From: JBHELQ01 sp046262995
Lineage (GTDB): Bacteria > Actinomycetota > Thermoleophilia > Solirubrobacterales > Thermoleophilaceae
NCBI GenBank assembly: GCA_046262995.1
Contig: JBHELQ010000014.1
Location: forward strand, 1-46,133
Direction: 5' to 3'
Length of the DNA: 46,133 nucleotides
The notes under the pieces are model-generated. The model searched no databases and was not told where the DNA came from. It was given only the letters and a program-made list of their open reading frames with translations. Made by a program: the position numbers and the translations under genes. Position 1 is the first letter of the stretch. Every line of letters starts with the position of its first letter. Below, one piece after another: positions 1 to 7,856 of this stretch.

Positions 1-641
1 TTGTCGTCCGCCTTCGCGCGCAGGTCGTCGAGGTCCACGCCGCCGTCGTCGGCCGTGCCGACCTTCACGACCTCGTAGCCCGCCATCGTGACCGTGGCCG
101 GGTTCGTGCCGTGCGCCGTGTCGGGGGTGAGCACCTTGGTGCGCTCCTCGCCGCGGTCCTCGTGGTAGGCGCGCGTCAGCAACAGGCCGGCCAGCTCGCC
201 GTGCGAGCCGGCGCTCGGCTGCAACGAGACGTGCGGCAGGCCGGCGATCTCCGCGAGCGCGCCTTGAAGGCTCCACATCAGCTCCAGCGCCCCCTGCGCG
301 TACTCTGGATCCTGAAGCGGATGCAACCGTGCGTGCCCCGGTAGCGCCGCCACGCGCTCGTGCAGCTTCGGGTTGTGCTTCATCGTGCACGAGCCGAGCG
401 GGTAGAAGCCCGTGTCGAGGTCGAAGTTCTTCTTCGAGAGGCTGTTGTAGTGGCGCACGATCTCGGGCTCGGAGACCTCGGGCAGCTCGGCCGGCCGCTC
501 GCGGATCGCCTCCTTGGGCAGCAGCTCCGCGACCGGCGGCTCCGGCACCTCGCTCGCGGGCGCCACGAAGGCGCGCCGCCCGTCGCGCGAGCGCTCGAAG
601 ATCGTGACCGCGTCCTGGTCGAGGCGCGGGTCGGCGTTCAC
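1..641 (-). CDS. gcvPB: Glycine dehydrogenase (decarboxylating) subunit 2, 3'-truncated by window edge
   Basis: This is the C-terminal-half subunit (beta) of the split P-protein, which uses PLP to decarboxylate glycine and passes the aminomethyl group to lipoyl-GcvH. About 213 codons are visible. The frame starts at a GTG (639-641) inside a GTGA overlap with the gcvPA stop. Family-typical stretches are seen: HYNSLSKKNFDLDTGFYPLG (about residues 64-83) followed by SCTMKHNPK, then LQPSAGSHGELAG and TPDTAHGTNPATV. The PLP-binding lysine lies further downstream and is not in the window. It is the last visible gene of gcvT-gcvH-gcvPA-gcvPB. Identification is firm; only the 3' end is missing. Confidence 0.95.
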   Translation of the reverse strand, partial: MNADPRLDQDAVTIFERSRDGRRAFVAPASEVPEPPVAELLPKEAIRERPAELPEVSEPEIVRHYNSLSKKNFDLDTGFYPLGSCTMKHNPKLHERVAALPGHARLHPLQDPEYAQGALELMWSLQGALAEIAGLPHVSLQPSAGSHGELAGLLLTRAYHEDRGEERTKVLTPDTAHGTNPATVTMAGYEVVKVGTADDGGVDLDDLRAKADD

Positions 642-1984
642 ACGCCCACCCCCTGGGCCACGGAGGAGGCGACCTCAGCCAGCCGGTCTATGTCCCCGCG
701 GCTGCGGCGCTCGGTGATCGCCACAAGCAGGCCGTCGTCGTACTCCGGGTAGTCGCGGCCGAGCCGGTAGCCGGGGTTGATGCCCTGGGCGCGGGCGCGC
801 TCGAGGAGCCCGTCGAGGTCGGGCACCCGCACGGCGAACTCGCGCACCACCGGGCCGGGGTTGATCGGCTCCAGGCCGAGCCGCTCGCGGGCGTAGTGCG
901 TGCGGCGCAGCATCAGCTCGCCCAGCTCGACCAGGCCGCGCCGCCCGAGCCAGGAGAGGTAGATCACGCCGGCGAGGGCGTTCAGCGCCTGCGCCGTGCA
1001 GATGTTGTGCGTCGCCTTCTCCCGGCGAATGTGCTGCTCGCGCGTCTGGAGCGTCAGCACGAAGCCGCGGCGGCCGTCCACGTCGCGCGTCTCACCGGCG
1101 ATCCGGCCGGGCATCCGGCGGATGAAGCGCTCCTGGGCGGCGAAGAAGCCGAAGCTGGGACCCCCGAAGTCGAGCCGGTTGCCGAGCGTCTGGCCCTCGC
1201 CCACGCAGATGTCGACGCCGAACTCGCCCGGGGGGCGCAGGATGCCGAGCGGGAGCGGGTCGGCGGCGCAGACGAGCAACGCCCCGGTGCGCTTGCCGGC
1301 CTCGACCAGCCCGCCAAGCTCCTCGACGGAACCCAGGAAGTTCGGCTGTTGCACGAACACCGCCGCCGTGTCGTCGTCGACCGCCGCGGCGAGCGCGTCC
1401 AGGTCTGTCGTGCCGTCCGCGGCGAGCGGGACCTCCTCGACGGTCATGCGGTAGCCGGCGGCGTGCGTGCGCAGCGCCGCACGCGAGTGGGGATGCAAGC
1501 CGCGGCTCGCCACGAGCTTCGAGCGCCCGTTCTCGAGCTTGGCGAGGTAGCCGGCGGCGGCCACCGCCGAGGGACCCTCGTACACCGACGCGTTGGACAC
1601 CGGTAGACCGGTCAGCTCGGAGATGGCGGTCTGGAACTCGAACATCACCTGCAGCGTCCCCTGCGAGATCTCGGGCTGGTAGGGCGTGTACGGCGTCAGG
1701 TACTCGGATCGCTGCAGGATCGAGTCCACGAGCGCGGGGACGTAGTGGTCGTACATCCCGGCCCCCACGAAGCTGACCTCCTCGTCGCAGTGGCGGTTGC
1801 GGGCGGCAAGGGCGGAGAGCTCCGACCAGACCTGCTGCTCGGACCTGCCATCGGGCAGGTCGAGCGGGCGGCCGAGGCGGACGCCCTCGGGCAGGTCCGC
1901 GAACAGCTCCTCGAGCGAGCCGACGCCGATCGCGTCGAGCATCTCGCGCCGGTCCTGGTCGGTGGCTCCGGTGTAGCGGCTCAC
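638..1984 (-). CDS. gcvPA: Glycine dehydrogenase (decarboxylating) subunit 1
   Basis: This is the alpha subunit of the two-subunit glycine decarboxylase (P-protein) of the glycine cleavage system, cytosolic, 448 aa, the usual length for GcvPA. Recognisable segments are FVGAGMYDHYVPALVDSI near residue 72, SEYLTPYTPYQPEISQGTLQ near 93-112, and the C-terminal region NICTAQALNALAGVIYLSWLG. The start is a GTG (1982-1984), with no strong Shine-Dalgarno sequence, 11 bases after the gcvH stop. The stop codon overlaps the GTG of gcvPB by the four-base GTGA arrangement, which suggests translational coupling of the two P-protein halves in equal amounts. Identification rests on these conserved segments and the complete gcv gene order. 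Confidence 0.96.
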   Translation of the reverse strand: MSRYTGATDQDRREMLDAIGVGSLEELFADLPEGVRLGRPLDLPDGRSEQQVWSELSALAARNRHCDEEVSFVGAGMYDHYVPALVDSILQRSEYLTPYTPYQPEISQGTLQVMFEFQTAISELTGLPVSNASVYEGPSAVAAAGYLAKLENGRSKLVASRGLHPHSRAALRTHAAGYRMTVEEVPLAADGTTDLDALAAAVDDDTAAVFVQQPNFLGSVEELGGLVEAGKRTGALLVCAADPLPLGILRPPGEFGVDICVGEGQTLGNRLDFGGPSFGFFAAQERFIRRMPGRIAGETRDVDGRRGFVLTLQTREQHIRREKATHNICTAQALNALAGVIYLSWLGRRGLVELGELMLRRTHYARERLGLEPINPGPVVREFAVRVPDLDGLLERARAQGINPGYRLGRDYPEYDDGLLVAITERRSRGDIDRLAEVASSVAQGVGV

Positions 1985-1995
1985 GGGAACGGGCG

Positions 1996-2391
1996 CTAAG
2001 CGCCGGAGTCGAGCAGCCGGGTGTACGCCTGCACGTCGAGGAGCTGATCGACCTCGCCGGGATCGCCCAGCCTGACCTTCACGAGCCAGCCGTCGCCGTA
2101 GGGATCCTGGTTGATGGTCTCGGGCTTCTGCTCGAGCGCGGCGTTCACCTCGACGATCTCGCCCGACAGGGGGGCGAACACGTCCGAGACCGCCTTGACC
2201 GACTCGACCTCCGTGTATGCCTGATCGCGAGTCACCTGCGCGCCGACCTCGGGCGGGTCGAAGAACACGACCTCGCCCAGGGCATCCTGGGCGTACCAGG
2301 TGATCCCGAAGGTCGCCGTCTCGCCCTCGACACGGGCCCAGTCGTGCTCGGGGTGGTACCTCAGGTCCTCGGGATAGCTCGCCTCTGCCAT
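1996..2391 (-). CDS. gcvH: Glycine cleavage system H protein
   Basis: This is the lipoyl carrier protein that shuttles the aminomethyl group between P- and T-proteins, 131 aa. The lipoyl-attachment motif ESVKAVSD puts the modified lysine at residue 66, where the family has it. A longer open frame extends upstream, but the ATG at 2391 is chosen because it has an excellent Shine-Dalgarno sequence (AAGGAGGAC immediately before ATG) and because the protein then begins MAEASYPEDLRYHPEHDW, like other GcvH. It lies 31 bases downstream of gcvT and directly upstream of gcvPA. The clear ribosome-binding site in an otherwise tightly overlapped cluster suggests it is translated independently and strongly. 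Confidence 0.97.
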   Translation of the reverse strand: MAEASYPEDLRYHPEHDWARVEGETATFGITWYAQDALGEVVFFDPPEVGAQVTRDQAYTEVESVKAVSDVFAPLSGEIVEVNAALEQKPETINQDPYGDGWLVKVRLGDPGEVDQLLDVQAYTRLLDSGA

Positions 2392-2422
2392 CGTCCTCCT
2401 TAGCGGCTCTGGGTCGAAGACC

Positions 2423-3523
2423 CTAGTGCCCGTCCTTCCCGTAGAGCGGCTTCGCCCGCACCTCCGCGGGCCGCGACTTCCCGCGCACGTCGACCTCGAT
2501 CGCCGTGCCGGGCCCCGCCGCGGCCGCCGGCACGTAGGCCATGCCGATGCCAACCTCCAGGCAGGGCGACAGGCTGCCGCTCGTGACCTCGCCGGGGCCG
2601 TGCTCCGTCCGCACCGGGTTCCCCTGACGCGGGATGCCCGGGCCGGTGAAGGCGAACGGGACGAGCCGTTCGCGGGGCTCGAAGCCCACCAGCGCGTCCG
2701 CGCCGATGAAGCCGGTGTCGAGCTCGCAGCACCAGCCGAGCCCGGCCTCGATCGGGTTGCGCTCCTCGGAGAGATCGTTGCCGTAGAGGTGGAAGCACGC
2801 CTCGAGGCGCAGCGTGTCGCGGGCGCCCAGGCCGGCGGGCTCGACGCCCTCGCCGAGCAGCGCGTCCCAGACCTCCCCGGCGCCCTCGGCCGGAATCAGG
2901 AGCTCGACCCCGTCCTCGCCGGTGTAGCCGGTGCCGCAGACGAGGCAGTCGAAGCCCGCCAAGCTCAGCGTGGCAATGCGCATCCGGGCGGGCAGCTCGC
3001 CGCCCGCGTGCCGCGCTACGGCGCCACGCGCGTCCGGCCCCTGGACGGCGAGCATCGCGTAGTCGTCGCGGGCGTCGTGGAGCACCACGTCAGGGCAGCC
3101 GCAACCGCCCACGCGCATGCCCGCGTGGTCGCGGAACCAGTCCAGGTCACGCTCGTGGTTCGAGGCGTTCGTGACGGTCAGGTAACGCCGTTCGCCGAGC
3201 CGGTAGGTGAAGAGGTCGTCGAGCACTCCGCCGTCCTCCCGGCAGAGCACGGAGTACTGCGCCCCTCCCACCTCGATCTTCGAGACGTCGTTCGAGAGCA
3301 GCCGCTGGAGGAAGCCCTGGGCGTCCGGGCCGCTCGTCTCGATCTGGCCCATGTGGGAGACGTCGAAGACGCCCGCCGCACGCCGTACCGCCAGGTGCTC
3401 CTCGCGAATGCCCCGGTACTGCACCGGCATCTCCCAGCCCGCGAACGGCACGAGCCGCCCTCCGGCCCGCTCGTGGCGGTCGAAGAGCGGGGAACGGCGC
3501 AGCGTGTCGGCGGCCTGGGGCAC
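2423..3523 (-). CDS. gcvT: Aminomethyltransferase (glycine cleavage T protein)
   Basis: GcvT transfers the methylene group from aminomethyl-lipoyl-GcvH to tetrahydrofolate, releasing ammonia. It is 366 aa, normal for the family. The N-terminus matches the family signature (SPLFDRHERAGGRLVPFAGWE, about residues 11-31), and VFDVSHMGQIETSGPDAQGF and GARDTLRLEACFHLYGNDL are also typical. The start is a GTG at 3521-3523 with little Shine-Dalgarno sequence, 22 bases after the stop of the M20 peptidase gene, so it is probably cotranscribed with the genes upstream. I looked for a glycine riboswitch in front of it and there is no room for one. Confidence 0.96.
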   Translation of the reverse strand: MPQAADTLRRSPLFDRHERAGGRLVPFAGWEMPVQYRGIREEHLAVRRAAGVFDVSHMGQIETSGPDAQGFLQRLLSNDVSKIEVGGAQYSVLCREDGGVLDDLFTYRLGERRYLTVTNASNHERDLDWFRDHAGMRVGGCGCPDVVLHDARDDYAMLAVQGPDARGAVARHAGGELPARMRIATLSLAGFDCLVCGTGYTGEDGVELLIPAEGAGEVWDALLGEGVEPAGLGARDTLRLEACFHLYGNDLSEERNPIEAGLGWCCELDTGFIGADALVGFEPRERLVPFAFTGPGIPRQGNPVRTEHGPGEVTSGSLSPCLEVGIGMAYVPAAAAGPGTAIEVDVRGKSRPAEVRAKPLYGKDGH

Positions 3524-3545
3524 GCGCTGGAGAGGCTACAGGGCG

Positions 3546-4679
3546 CTAACCCGGGCCCTCCAGGAGCGCGGCCACGAACGCCAGCGCCACCTCCGCTCGC
3601 GTCCGCAGCGACGCGGTCCCGACCCACTCGTCGGGGGTGTGCGCGCCCCCGCCGCGGGGGCCGAAGCCGTCGATCGTGAGCGGGACCCGCGCCGACATGT
3701 GGCTCGCGTCGCTGGCGCCGCCGCGCTCGCCGGCGACGACCGGGCGGCCCAGGCGCTCGGCCGCCGCGGCGATAAGCGGGCGGGTGGCGTCGCGGGCGTC
3801 CATCCCCGGCCACGCGCGCACCATGGCGGCCTCGAGCGCCACTCCGTCATGCTCGGCGGGCAGCCCCGCGAGGAGCCCCTCCAGCGCGGCGAGGCTGTCG
3901 GCGCGCAGGTCGCAGATCAGCTCGCCGCCGTCGGGCACGACGTTGAAGGCGTCCCCCGAGCGCAGGATCGTCGGGACGGCCGTCAGCCGCTCGGGGCCGC
4001 GCGGGTCGCCGCTGGCCGCAACCAGTTGAGCCACCCGGGCCAGGGCCAGGAGGGCGCTTCGGCCGCGTTCGGGCGCTGAGCCGGAGTGCGCGGAGCGCCC
4101 GCTCGCCTCCACCCGCAGGGTGGCGGCGGCCTTGCGCTTGACGATCACCGCCTCGTCACCGTCCGTGAGCTGGCCGGCCTCGAAGCAAAGGCAGGCGTCA
4201 AAGGCTCCGAAGCGCTCCGCGTGGTCGAAGCCGCTGGTGCGCCATTCCTCGTCCGTCACGAGCAGGAGCCCCGCCTCCTCGTACAGCTCGGGCCGGGCGG
4301 CCAGCTCGCGCAGGACGCCGAGCGCCAGCGCGACCCCGCCCTTCATGTCAACCGCCCCGGAGCCGATCAGGCGATCACCGTCTCGCTCGAGCGGCCGGTG
4401 GGCGTTGTGGCCGATCACGGTGTCCAGGTGCCCGAGCAGGAGCAGCCGGCCGCTGCCCTCGCCCGTCACGCGCCCATAGACGTCCCTCGCATGGCCGGGG
4501 CTCGAGCATGTGAGCCGCTCGACCTCCGCGCGCTCCGGCATGAAGGCGGCGCTGATCGCGACCGCCTCCTCGGCCCCCTCCACGTCACCGGACGGCGAGG
4601 AGACCGCCACCAGCGCCTCGAGCTCCCGCTCGGCCCGGCGCGCGATGCGCTCCGCCGAGCTCTCGATCCAGGCGTCCAC
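3546..4679 (-). CDS. M20 family metallopeptidase (glutamate carboxypeptidase-like)
   Basis: This is a di-zinc amidohydrolase/peptidase of the M20/ArgE/DapE/CPG2 superfamily, 377 aa. Expected metal ligands and catalytic residues are visible: H84-x-D86 in GHLDT, D111 in GSGAVDMKGG, the catalytic glutamate pair E144-E145 in TDEEW, E167 in CFEAG, and the late histidine in GGGAHTPDEW. The layout (an N-terminal catalytic domain split by a dimerisation domain beginning near VKRKAAATLRVEASG) is that of carboxypeptidase G2-like enzymes. The substrate cannot be read from sequence; a peptidoglycan or folyl-glutamate role is only suggested by the neighbours ftsZ and gcvT. The start is GTG, 20 bases after ftsZ. 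Confidence 0.88.
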   Translation of the reverse strand: MDAWIESSAERIARRAERELEALVAVSSPSGDVEGAEEAVAISAAFMPERAEVERLTCSSPGHARDVYGRVTGEGSGRLLLLGHLDTVIGHNAHRPLERDGDRLIGSGAVDMKGGVALALGVLRELAARPELYEEAGLLLVTDEEWRTSGFDHAERFGAFDACLCFEAGQLTDGDEAVIVKRKAAATLRVEASGRSAHSGSAPERGRSALLALARVAQLVAASGDPRGPERLTAVPTILRSGDAFNVVPDGGELICDLRADSLAALEGLLAGLPAEHDGVALEAAMVRAWPGMDARDATRPLIAAAAERLGRPVVAGERGGASDASHMSARVPLTIDGFGPRGGGAHTPDEWVGTASLRTRAEVALAFVAALLEGPG

Positions 4680-4699
4680 GGCCCGGGGCCGGCGGGCCG

Positions 4700-5788
4700 C
4701 TAGTCCTTCAGGAACGAGGGGACGTCGATCTCGTCCTCCGAGATCTCGAGCGAGCGGCGATCGCGCTCCCCCAGCGAGACGTCCCGCCGGCGCGGCTCGC
4801 GCCGCTTGCCGGTGGTGTCCTCGGCGAACAGCGGCAGGCGGCTCGACGCGTCGAACCCTGTGGCGATCACGGTCACCCTCACGACGTCTCCGAGCCCGTC
4901 GTCGACCACGGCGCCGAAGATGATGTTCGAGTTCTGGTCGGCCGCGCTCTGGATGATCTCGGCCGCCTCGTTCACCTCGAACAGCCCGAGGTCGTTGCCG
5001 CCGGTGATGTTCAGCAGGATCCCCGTGGCGCCCTCGACCGACTGCTCGAGCAGCGGGCTCGAGATCGCGTTCTTGGCGGCCTCGGCCGCGCGGTTCTCGC
5101 CACCTGCCTCGCCGATCCCCATCAGCGCGGAGCCCGCGTTCTGCATGATCGTCCGCACGTCGGCGAAGTCCAGGTTGATCAGGCCGGGGATGGTGATCAG
5201 GTCGGTGATGCCCTGCACGCCCTGGCGCAGCACGTTGTCGGCCTCGCGGAATGCGTCGAGGATGCTGGTGCGGCGCTCGACGACCGCGAGCAGCTTCTCG
5301 TTCGGGATCACGATCAGCGTGTCCACCTGCTCGCGAAGCTGGTCTATGCCCTCCTCCGCCTGCCGCATCCGCTGCGAGCCCTCGAAGTCGAACGGCTTCG
5401 TCACCACGCCGACCGTGAGGGCGCCGATCTCCTGCTTCGCCACCTCGGCGATCACCGGGGCCGCGCCGGTCCCGGTGCCACCGCCCTCGCCGGCCGTCAC
5501 GAAGACCATGTCAGCGCCCTTCAGGGCCTCCTTGATCTCGTCGCGGCTCTCGTTGGCCGCGCCGTAGCCGACCTCGGGATCGGCACCCGCGCCCAGGCCG
5601 CGCGTCAGCTGGTCGCCGATCCGCAGCTTGATGTCGGCGTCGCACATCTGCAGCGCCTGCGCATCCGTGTTCACGGCGATGAACTCGACGCCCTTGAGGC
5701 CGGCGTCGACCATGCGGTTCACGGCGTTGGTGCCGCCGCCGCCGATTCCCAGCACCTTGATGACCGCCAGGTAGCTACCCGTCTCCAT
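4700..5788 (-). CDS. ftsZ: Cell division protein FtsZ
   Basis: FtsZ is the tubulin-like GTPase that forms the Z-ring, 362 aa, cytosolic. The tubulin signature GGGTGTG is at residues 102-108, the T7 loop NLDFADV is present, and the protein ends with the conserved C-terminal peptide (DVPSFLKD) that binds division partners. The ORF extends further upstream, but the ATG at 5788 is chosen because it gives the standard start METGSYLAVIKVLGIGGGG and has the Shine-Dalgarno-like GAGGGG about 9 bases before it. The linker between GTPase domain and tail is short and Arg-rich. Unusually, the next genes are an M20 peptidase and gcvT, not sepF or ylmE. Confidence 0.98.
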   Translation of the reverse strand: METGSYLAVIKVLGIGGGGTNAVNRMVDAGLKGVEFIAVNTDAQALQMCDADIKLRIGDQLTRGLGAGADPEVGYGAANESRDEIKEALKGADMVFVTAGEGGGTGTGAAPVIAEVAKQEIGALTVGVVTKPFDFEGSQRMRQAEEGIDQLREQVDTLIVIPNEKLLAVVERRTSILDAFREADNVLRQGVQGITDLITIPGLINLDFADVRTIMQNAGSALMGIGEAGGENRAAEAAKNAISSPLLEQSVEGATGILLNITGGNDLGLFEVNEAAEIIQSAADQNSNIIFGAVVDDGLGDVVRVTVIATGFDASSRLPLFAEDTTGKRREPRRRDVSLGERDRRSLEISEDEIDVPSFLKD

Positions 5789-5820
5789 CGGTTGGCCCCT
5801 CGTGTGCTCGGTTGGTTCCG

Positions 5821-5853
5821 GTCCGAAGCTCAATCGTCCCGTCCGAAGCTCAA
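5821..5853 (-). repeat. Two direct copies of a 13-bp sequence in the ftsQ-ftsZ gap
   Basis: On the plus strand GTCCGAAGCTCAA occurs at 5821-5833 and again at 5841-5853, exactly 20 bp apart. On the ftsZ coding strand this reads TTGAGCTTCGGAC twice. The spacing of about two helical turns would place both copies on the same DNA face, as expected for a regulator site. The repeat also overlaps the 3' end of the small 31-codon ORF. Function unknown. Confidence 0.6.
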
Positions 5854-5925
5854 GCGATCGTCGAGGGTTGCTCGACGTCGCAAAGCGCCGCAAACACGGC
5901 ACTGTAGGTGGAATTCCGTCTCCAT
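5830..5925 (-). CDS. Possible 31-aa leader ORF with a CxxC motif, between ftsQ and ftsZ
   Basis: This is a 32-codon frame starting ATG at 5923-5925. It has a near-perfect Shine-Dalgarno sequence (GAGGAGGAT, about 5 bases before ATG) and ends at TGA 5830-5832, about 40 bases before ftsZ. The product would be a hydrophilic peptide beginning METEFHLQCRVCGALRRRA. It has one CxxC pair (C9, C12) and an Arg-rich centre. Its first ten bases, ATGGAGACGG, are identical to the first ten of ftsZ. Codon use is much less GC3-rich than in the neighbours, which argues against a conserved protein gene and for a leader peptide, or for a fortuitous frame behind a real ribosome-binding site. I know of no family match. 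Confidence 0.4.
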   Translation of the reverse strand: METEFHLQCRVCGALRRRATLDDRLSFGRDD

Positions 5926-5959
5926 GTCAATCCTCCTCGCAACATACCGTGCAGAAACA

Positions 5960-5976
5960 CTCGAGGCCGCCTCGAG
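5960..5976. promoter_or_regulatory. 17-bp perfect palindrome upstream of ftsZ, possible operator
   Basis: CTCGAGGC-C-GCCTCGAG is an 8-bp inverted repeat with a single central base. It lies just after the ftsQ stop and 34 bases upstream of the 31-codon ORF. The adjacent TTGACT on the minus strand (5995-6000 region) could be a -35 element, but I see no convincing -10 at the right distance. The arms also contain CTCGAG sites that recur nearby, so chance symmetry in GC-rich DNA is possible. Confidence 0.4.
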
Positions 5977-5994
5977 GGTTGGCCCAAACTCGAG

Positions 5995-6951
5995 TCAAGG
6001 TTGAGGGTTCGCCGGCGGGGCCGCCGCGGCAGGCTGCCCGGTGCCCTGCTGAGGGGCGGAGCCGGCTTGCGGCTGCGTCGCCGAGGGCGTCGTCGGAGCC
6101 GCCTGGGTGACCCCGGGGGCGGGGGGCTGCCCGGCGGGGGCCGGCCCCGCGGCCGACTGGGATGTGGACGACCCCGGCCTGTCGGTCGAGAGCCCGCCGG
6201 CCGCCGGGCGTTGCGGCAGGCGCACGTCGACGTAGCTGGCGCCGCGCGAGGCCGGGTCGGCGAGTACGCGCGCGATCGCCGCCCACTTGGCGCGCAGGTG
6301 GTGCGCAGTACCGAAGACGAGGTCCGGGCCCCGCCGCATCGTCACCACGAGGCCACGTCGCTGCTCGCGATGCACGCCCCGAAGCCGTGACAGGAGCTCC
6401 GCTGGTGCGGTCCCCGTCACGCGCACGGCCACAAGCAGCGAGCGATCGGTCAACCTGTCGCCCGCGGGGGGGCCGGGGAGCGCGATCACGGGCAGCGCGC
6501 CCGGGACGGGCATTCCGCGCAGCACGCTCCCGTCGACCGCCACCGGCACACGGCCGCGGCCGCTGACCGCGATCGCCGCCGCCCGCCGCTCGATCACGCG
6601 GATCCGGAGCGAGTGGGGGAAGTCGGGGTCGAGCTCCAGCCGCTCGACCACGGGGTCGAGGGAGGCCACCCGCTGCAGCCGGTCGCGGTCCAGGTGCAGC
6701 GTCGTCATTCCTCGCGCCGCCAGGGTCAGCGAGCGGCGCAGGCTGCCCGCGTCAGACGCGGTCGCGCCGCTGACGGTCACGCTCTTGACCCGCACCAGCC
6801 CGGAGTCGCGGAACCACAGCAGGTAGACGGCGCTCAGCGCCAGGCACCCCGCCAGGGCCAGCGCCAGCGGGCGGCGCATCCGCGGCGGGATCGAGATGGA
6901 CGCGAGCGGGCGCAGCAGCGGCAGGCCCAGGCGGGCGGCCAGCGCGCTCAC
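5995..6951 (-). CDS. ftsQ: Cell division protein FtsQ (DivIB family)
   Basis: FtsQ is a bitopic membrane protein of the divisome that links FtsL/FtsB to FtsWI, 318 aa. It has a short cytosolic N-terminus, one transmembrane segment at about residues 27-47 and a POTRA domain (about 53-125, beginning VRVKSVTVSGATASD). A beta domain follows with LVVTMRRGPDLVFG and RAKWAAIARVL. Unusually, the last 75-80 residues form a Pro/Ala/Gln/Thr-rich low-complexity tail, probably an extracytoplasmic linker. The start is GTG in a GTGA overlap with the murB stop. Position between murB and ftsZ confirms the call; there is no ftsA, as is usual in actinobacteria. Confidence 0.9.
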   Translation of the reverse strand: MSALAARLGLPLLRPLASISIPPRMRRPLALALAGCLALSAVYLLWFRDSGLVRVKSVTVSGATASDAGSLRRSLTLAARGMTTLHLDRDRLQRVASLDPVVERLELDPDFPHSLRIRVIERRAAAIAVSGRGRVPVAVDGSVLRGMPVPGALPVIALPGPPAGDRLTDRSLLVAVRVTGTAPAELLSRLRGVHREQRRGLVVTMRRGPDLVFGTAHHLRAKWAAIARVLADPASRGASYVDVRLPQRPAAGGLSTDRPGSSTSQSAAGPAPAGQPPAPGVTQAAPTTPSATQPQAGSAPQQGTGQPAAAAPPANPQP

Positions 6952-7856
6952 AGGTCCAGCTCCGACGCGTCGACCGCCCCCAGGAGCTGCACCTCGGGCT
7001 CCAGCAGGACGCCGCGGGCCTCGCGCACGCGCCGGCGCCCTTCCGCCATCAGCGCGATCACGTCGGCGGTCGTCGCCCCGCCCGTGTTCTCGACGAAGTT
7101 CGCGTGCTTGTCGGAGAAGCGCGCACCGCCCACCTGCAGGCCCCGGCAGCCGGCCTCGTCCAGCAGGACACCTGCGCTGCGCCCCCCGGCGGCGGGGTCA
7201 TCGGGGTTCTTGAAGGTGGAGCCGAAGGTCTTGATTCCGGACGGCTGCGCCTCCTTGCGGCGATCGCGCATCTGCCCGAGCGTCGCCTTGACGCCGGCCG
7301 GGTCCGCGCTCTCGAGCGCGAAGGAGGCGCGGGCGACGATCTCACGCGGGCGCAGGTTGGAGCGGCGGTACTCGAAGCCGAGCTCCTCGGGGCGACGACG
7401 CTCGCCGCCGGAGGGCGTCGTCACGTCGACCCACTCGAGCACGCGCGCGAGGTCGCCGCCGTATGCGTTGGCGTTCATCTTCACGGCGCCGCCGACCGTG
7501 CCCGGGATGTTCACTCCGAACTCGAGCCCGCTCAGGCCCGCGCGGGCGGCATAGGCGGCGGCCTGCGGCAGGCGCGCACCGCCGCCGCAGACGAGGTGCT
7601 CGTCGTGACGCTCGATCGCGGCGAGCGAGCCATCGAGCTTCACGACCAGTCCTCGGAAGCCTTCATCCGCTACCAGCAGGTTCGACCCTGAGCCCACCAC
7701 TCCTACCTCGAGGTCGTCGCCGTCGGCCCAGGCGAGCAGCTCCGCCAGCCGCTCGTCCGAGCCCGCGCGCGCGAAGAAGTCGGCGGGACCGCCCGTCCTG
7801 ACGGTCGTCAGCCGCGCGAGCGGGTATTCGCGCTCGACTTCGTGCGGCGGGCTCAT
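6948..7856 (-). CDS. murB: UDP-N-acetylenolpyruvoylglucosamine reductase
   Basis: MurB is the FAD- and NADPH-dependent reductase that makes UDP-N-acetylmuramic acid, 302 aa, cytosolic. The N-terminus has the family motif LARLTTVRTGGPADFF. The FAD-binding GSGSNLLVADEGFRGLVVKL, the GLSGLEFGVNIPGTVGGAV region and the C-terminal SDKHANFVENTGGATTADV segment are all present. The ATG at 7856 is chosen over a longer upstream frame because it forms an ATGA overlap with the murC stop and gives the normal N-terminus. It is followed by ftsQ, also overlapping. Confidence 0.97.
   Translation of the reverse strand: MSPPHEVEREYPLARLTTVRTGGPADFFARAGSDERLAELLAWADGDDLEVGVVGSGSNLLVADEGFRGLVVKLDGSLAAIERHDEHLVCGGGARLPQAAAYAARAGLSGLEFGVNIPGTVGGAVKMNANAYGGDLARVLEWVDVTTPSGGERRRPEELGFEYRRSNLRPREIVARASFALESADPAGVKATLGQMRDRRKEAQPSGIKTFGSTFKNPDDPAAGGRSAGVLLDEAGCRGLQVGGARFSDKHANFVENTGGATTADVIALMAEGRRRVREARGVLLEPEVQLLGAVDASELDL

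Noticed and set aside
3524..3545. Glycine riboswitch before gcvT
   Set aside because: Only 22 bases separate gcvT from the upstream stop codon, so no aptamer fits.
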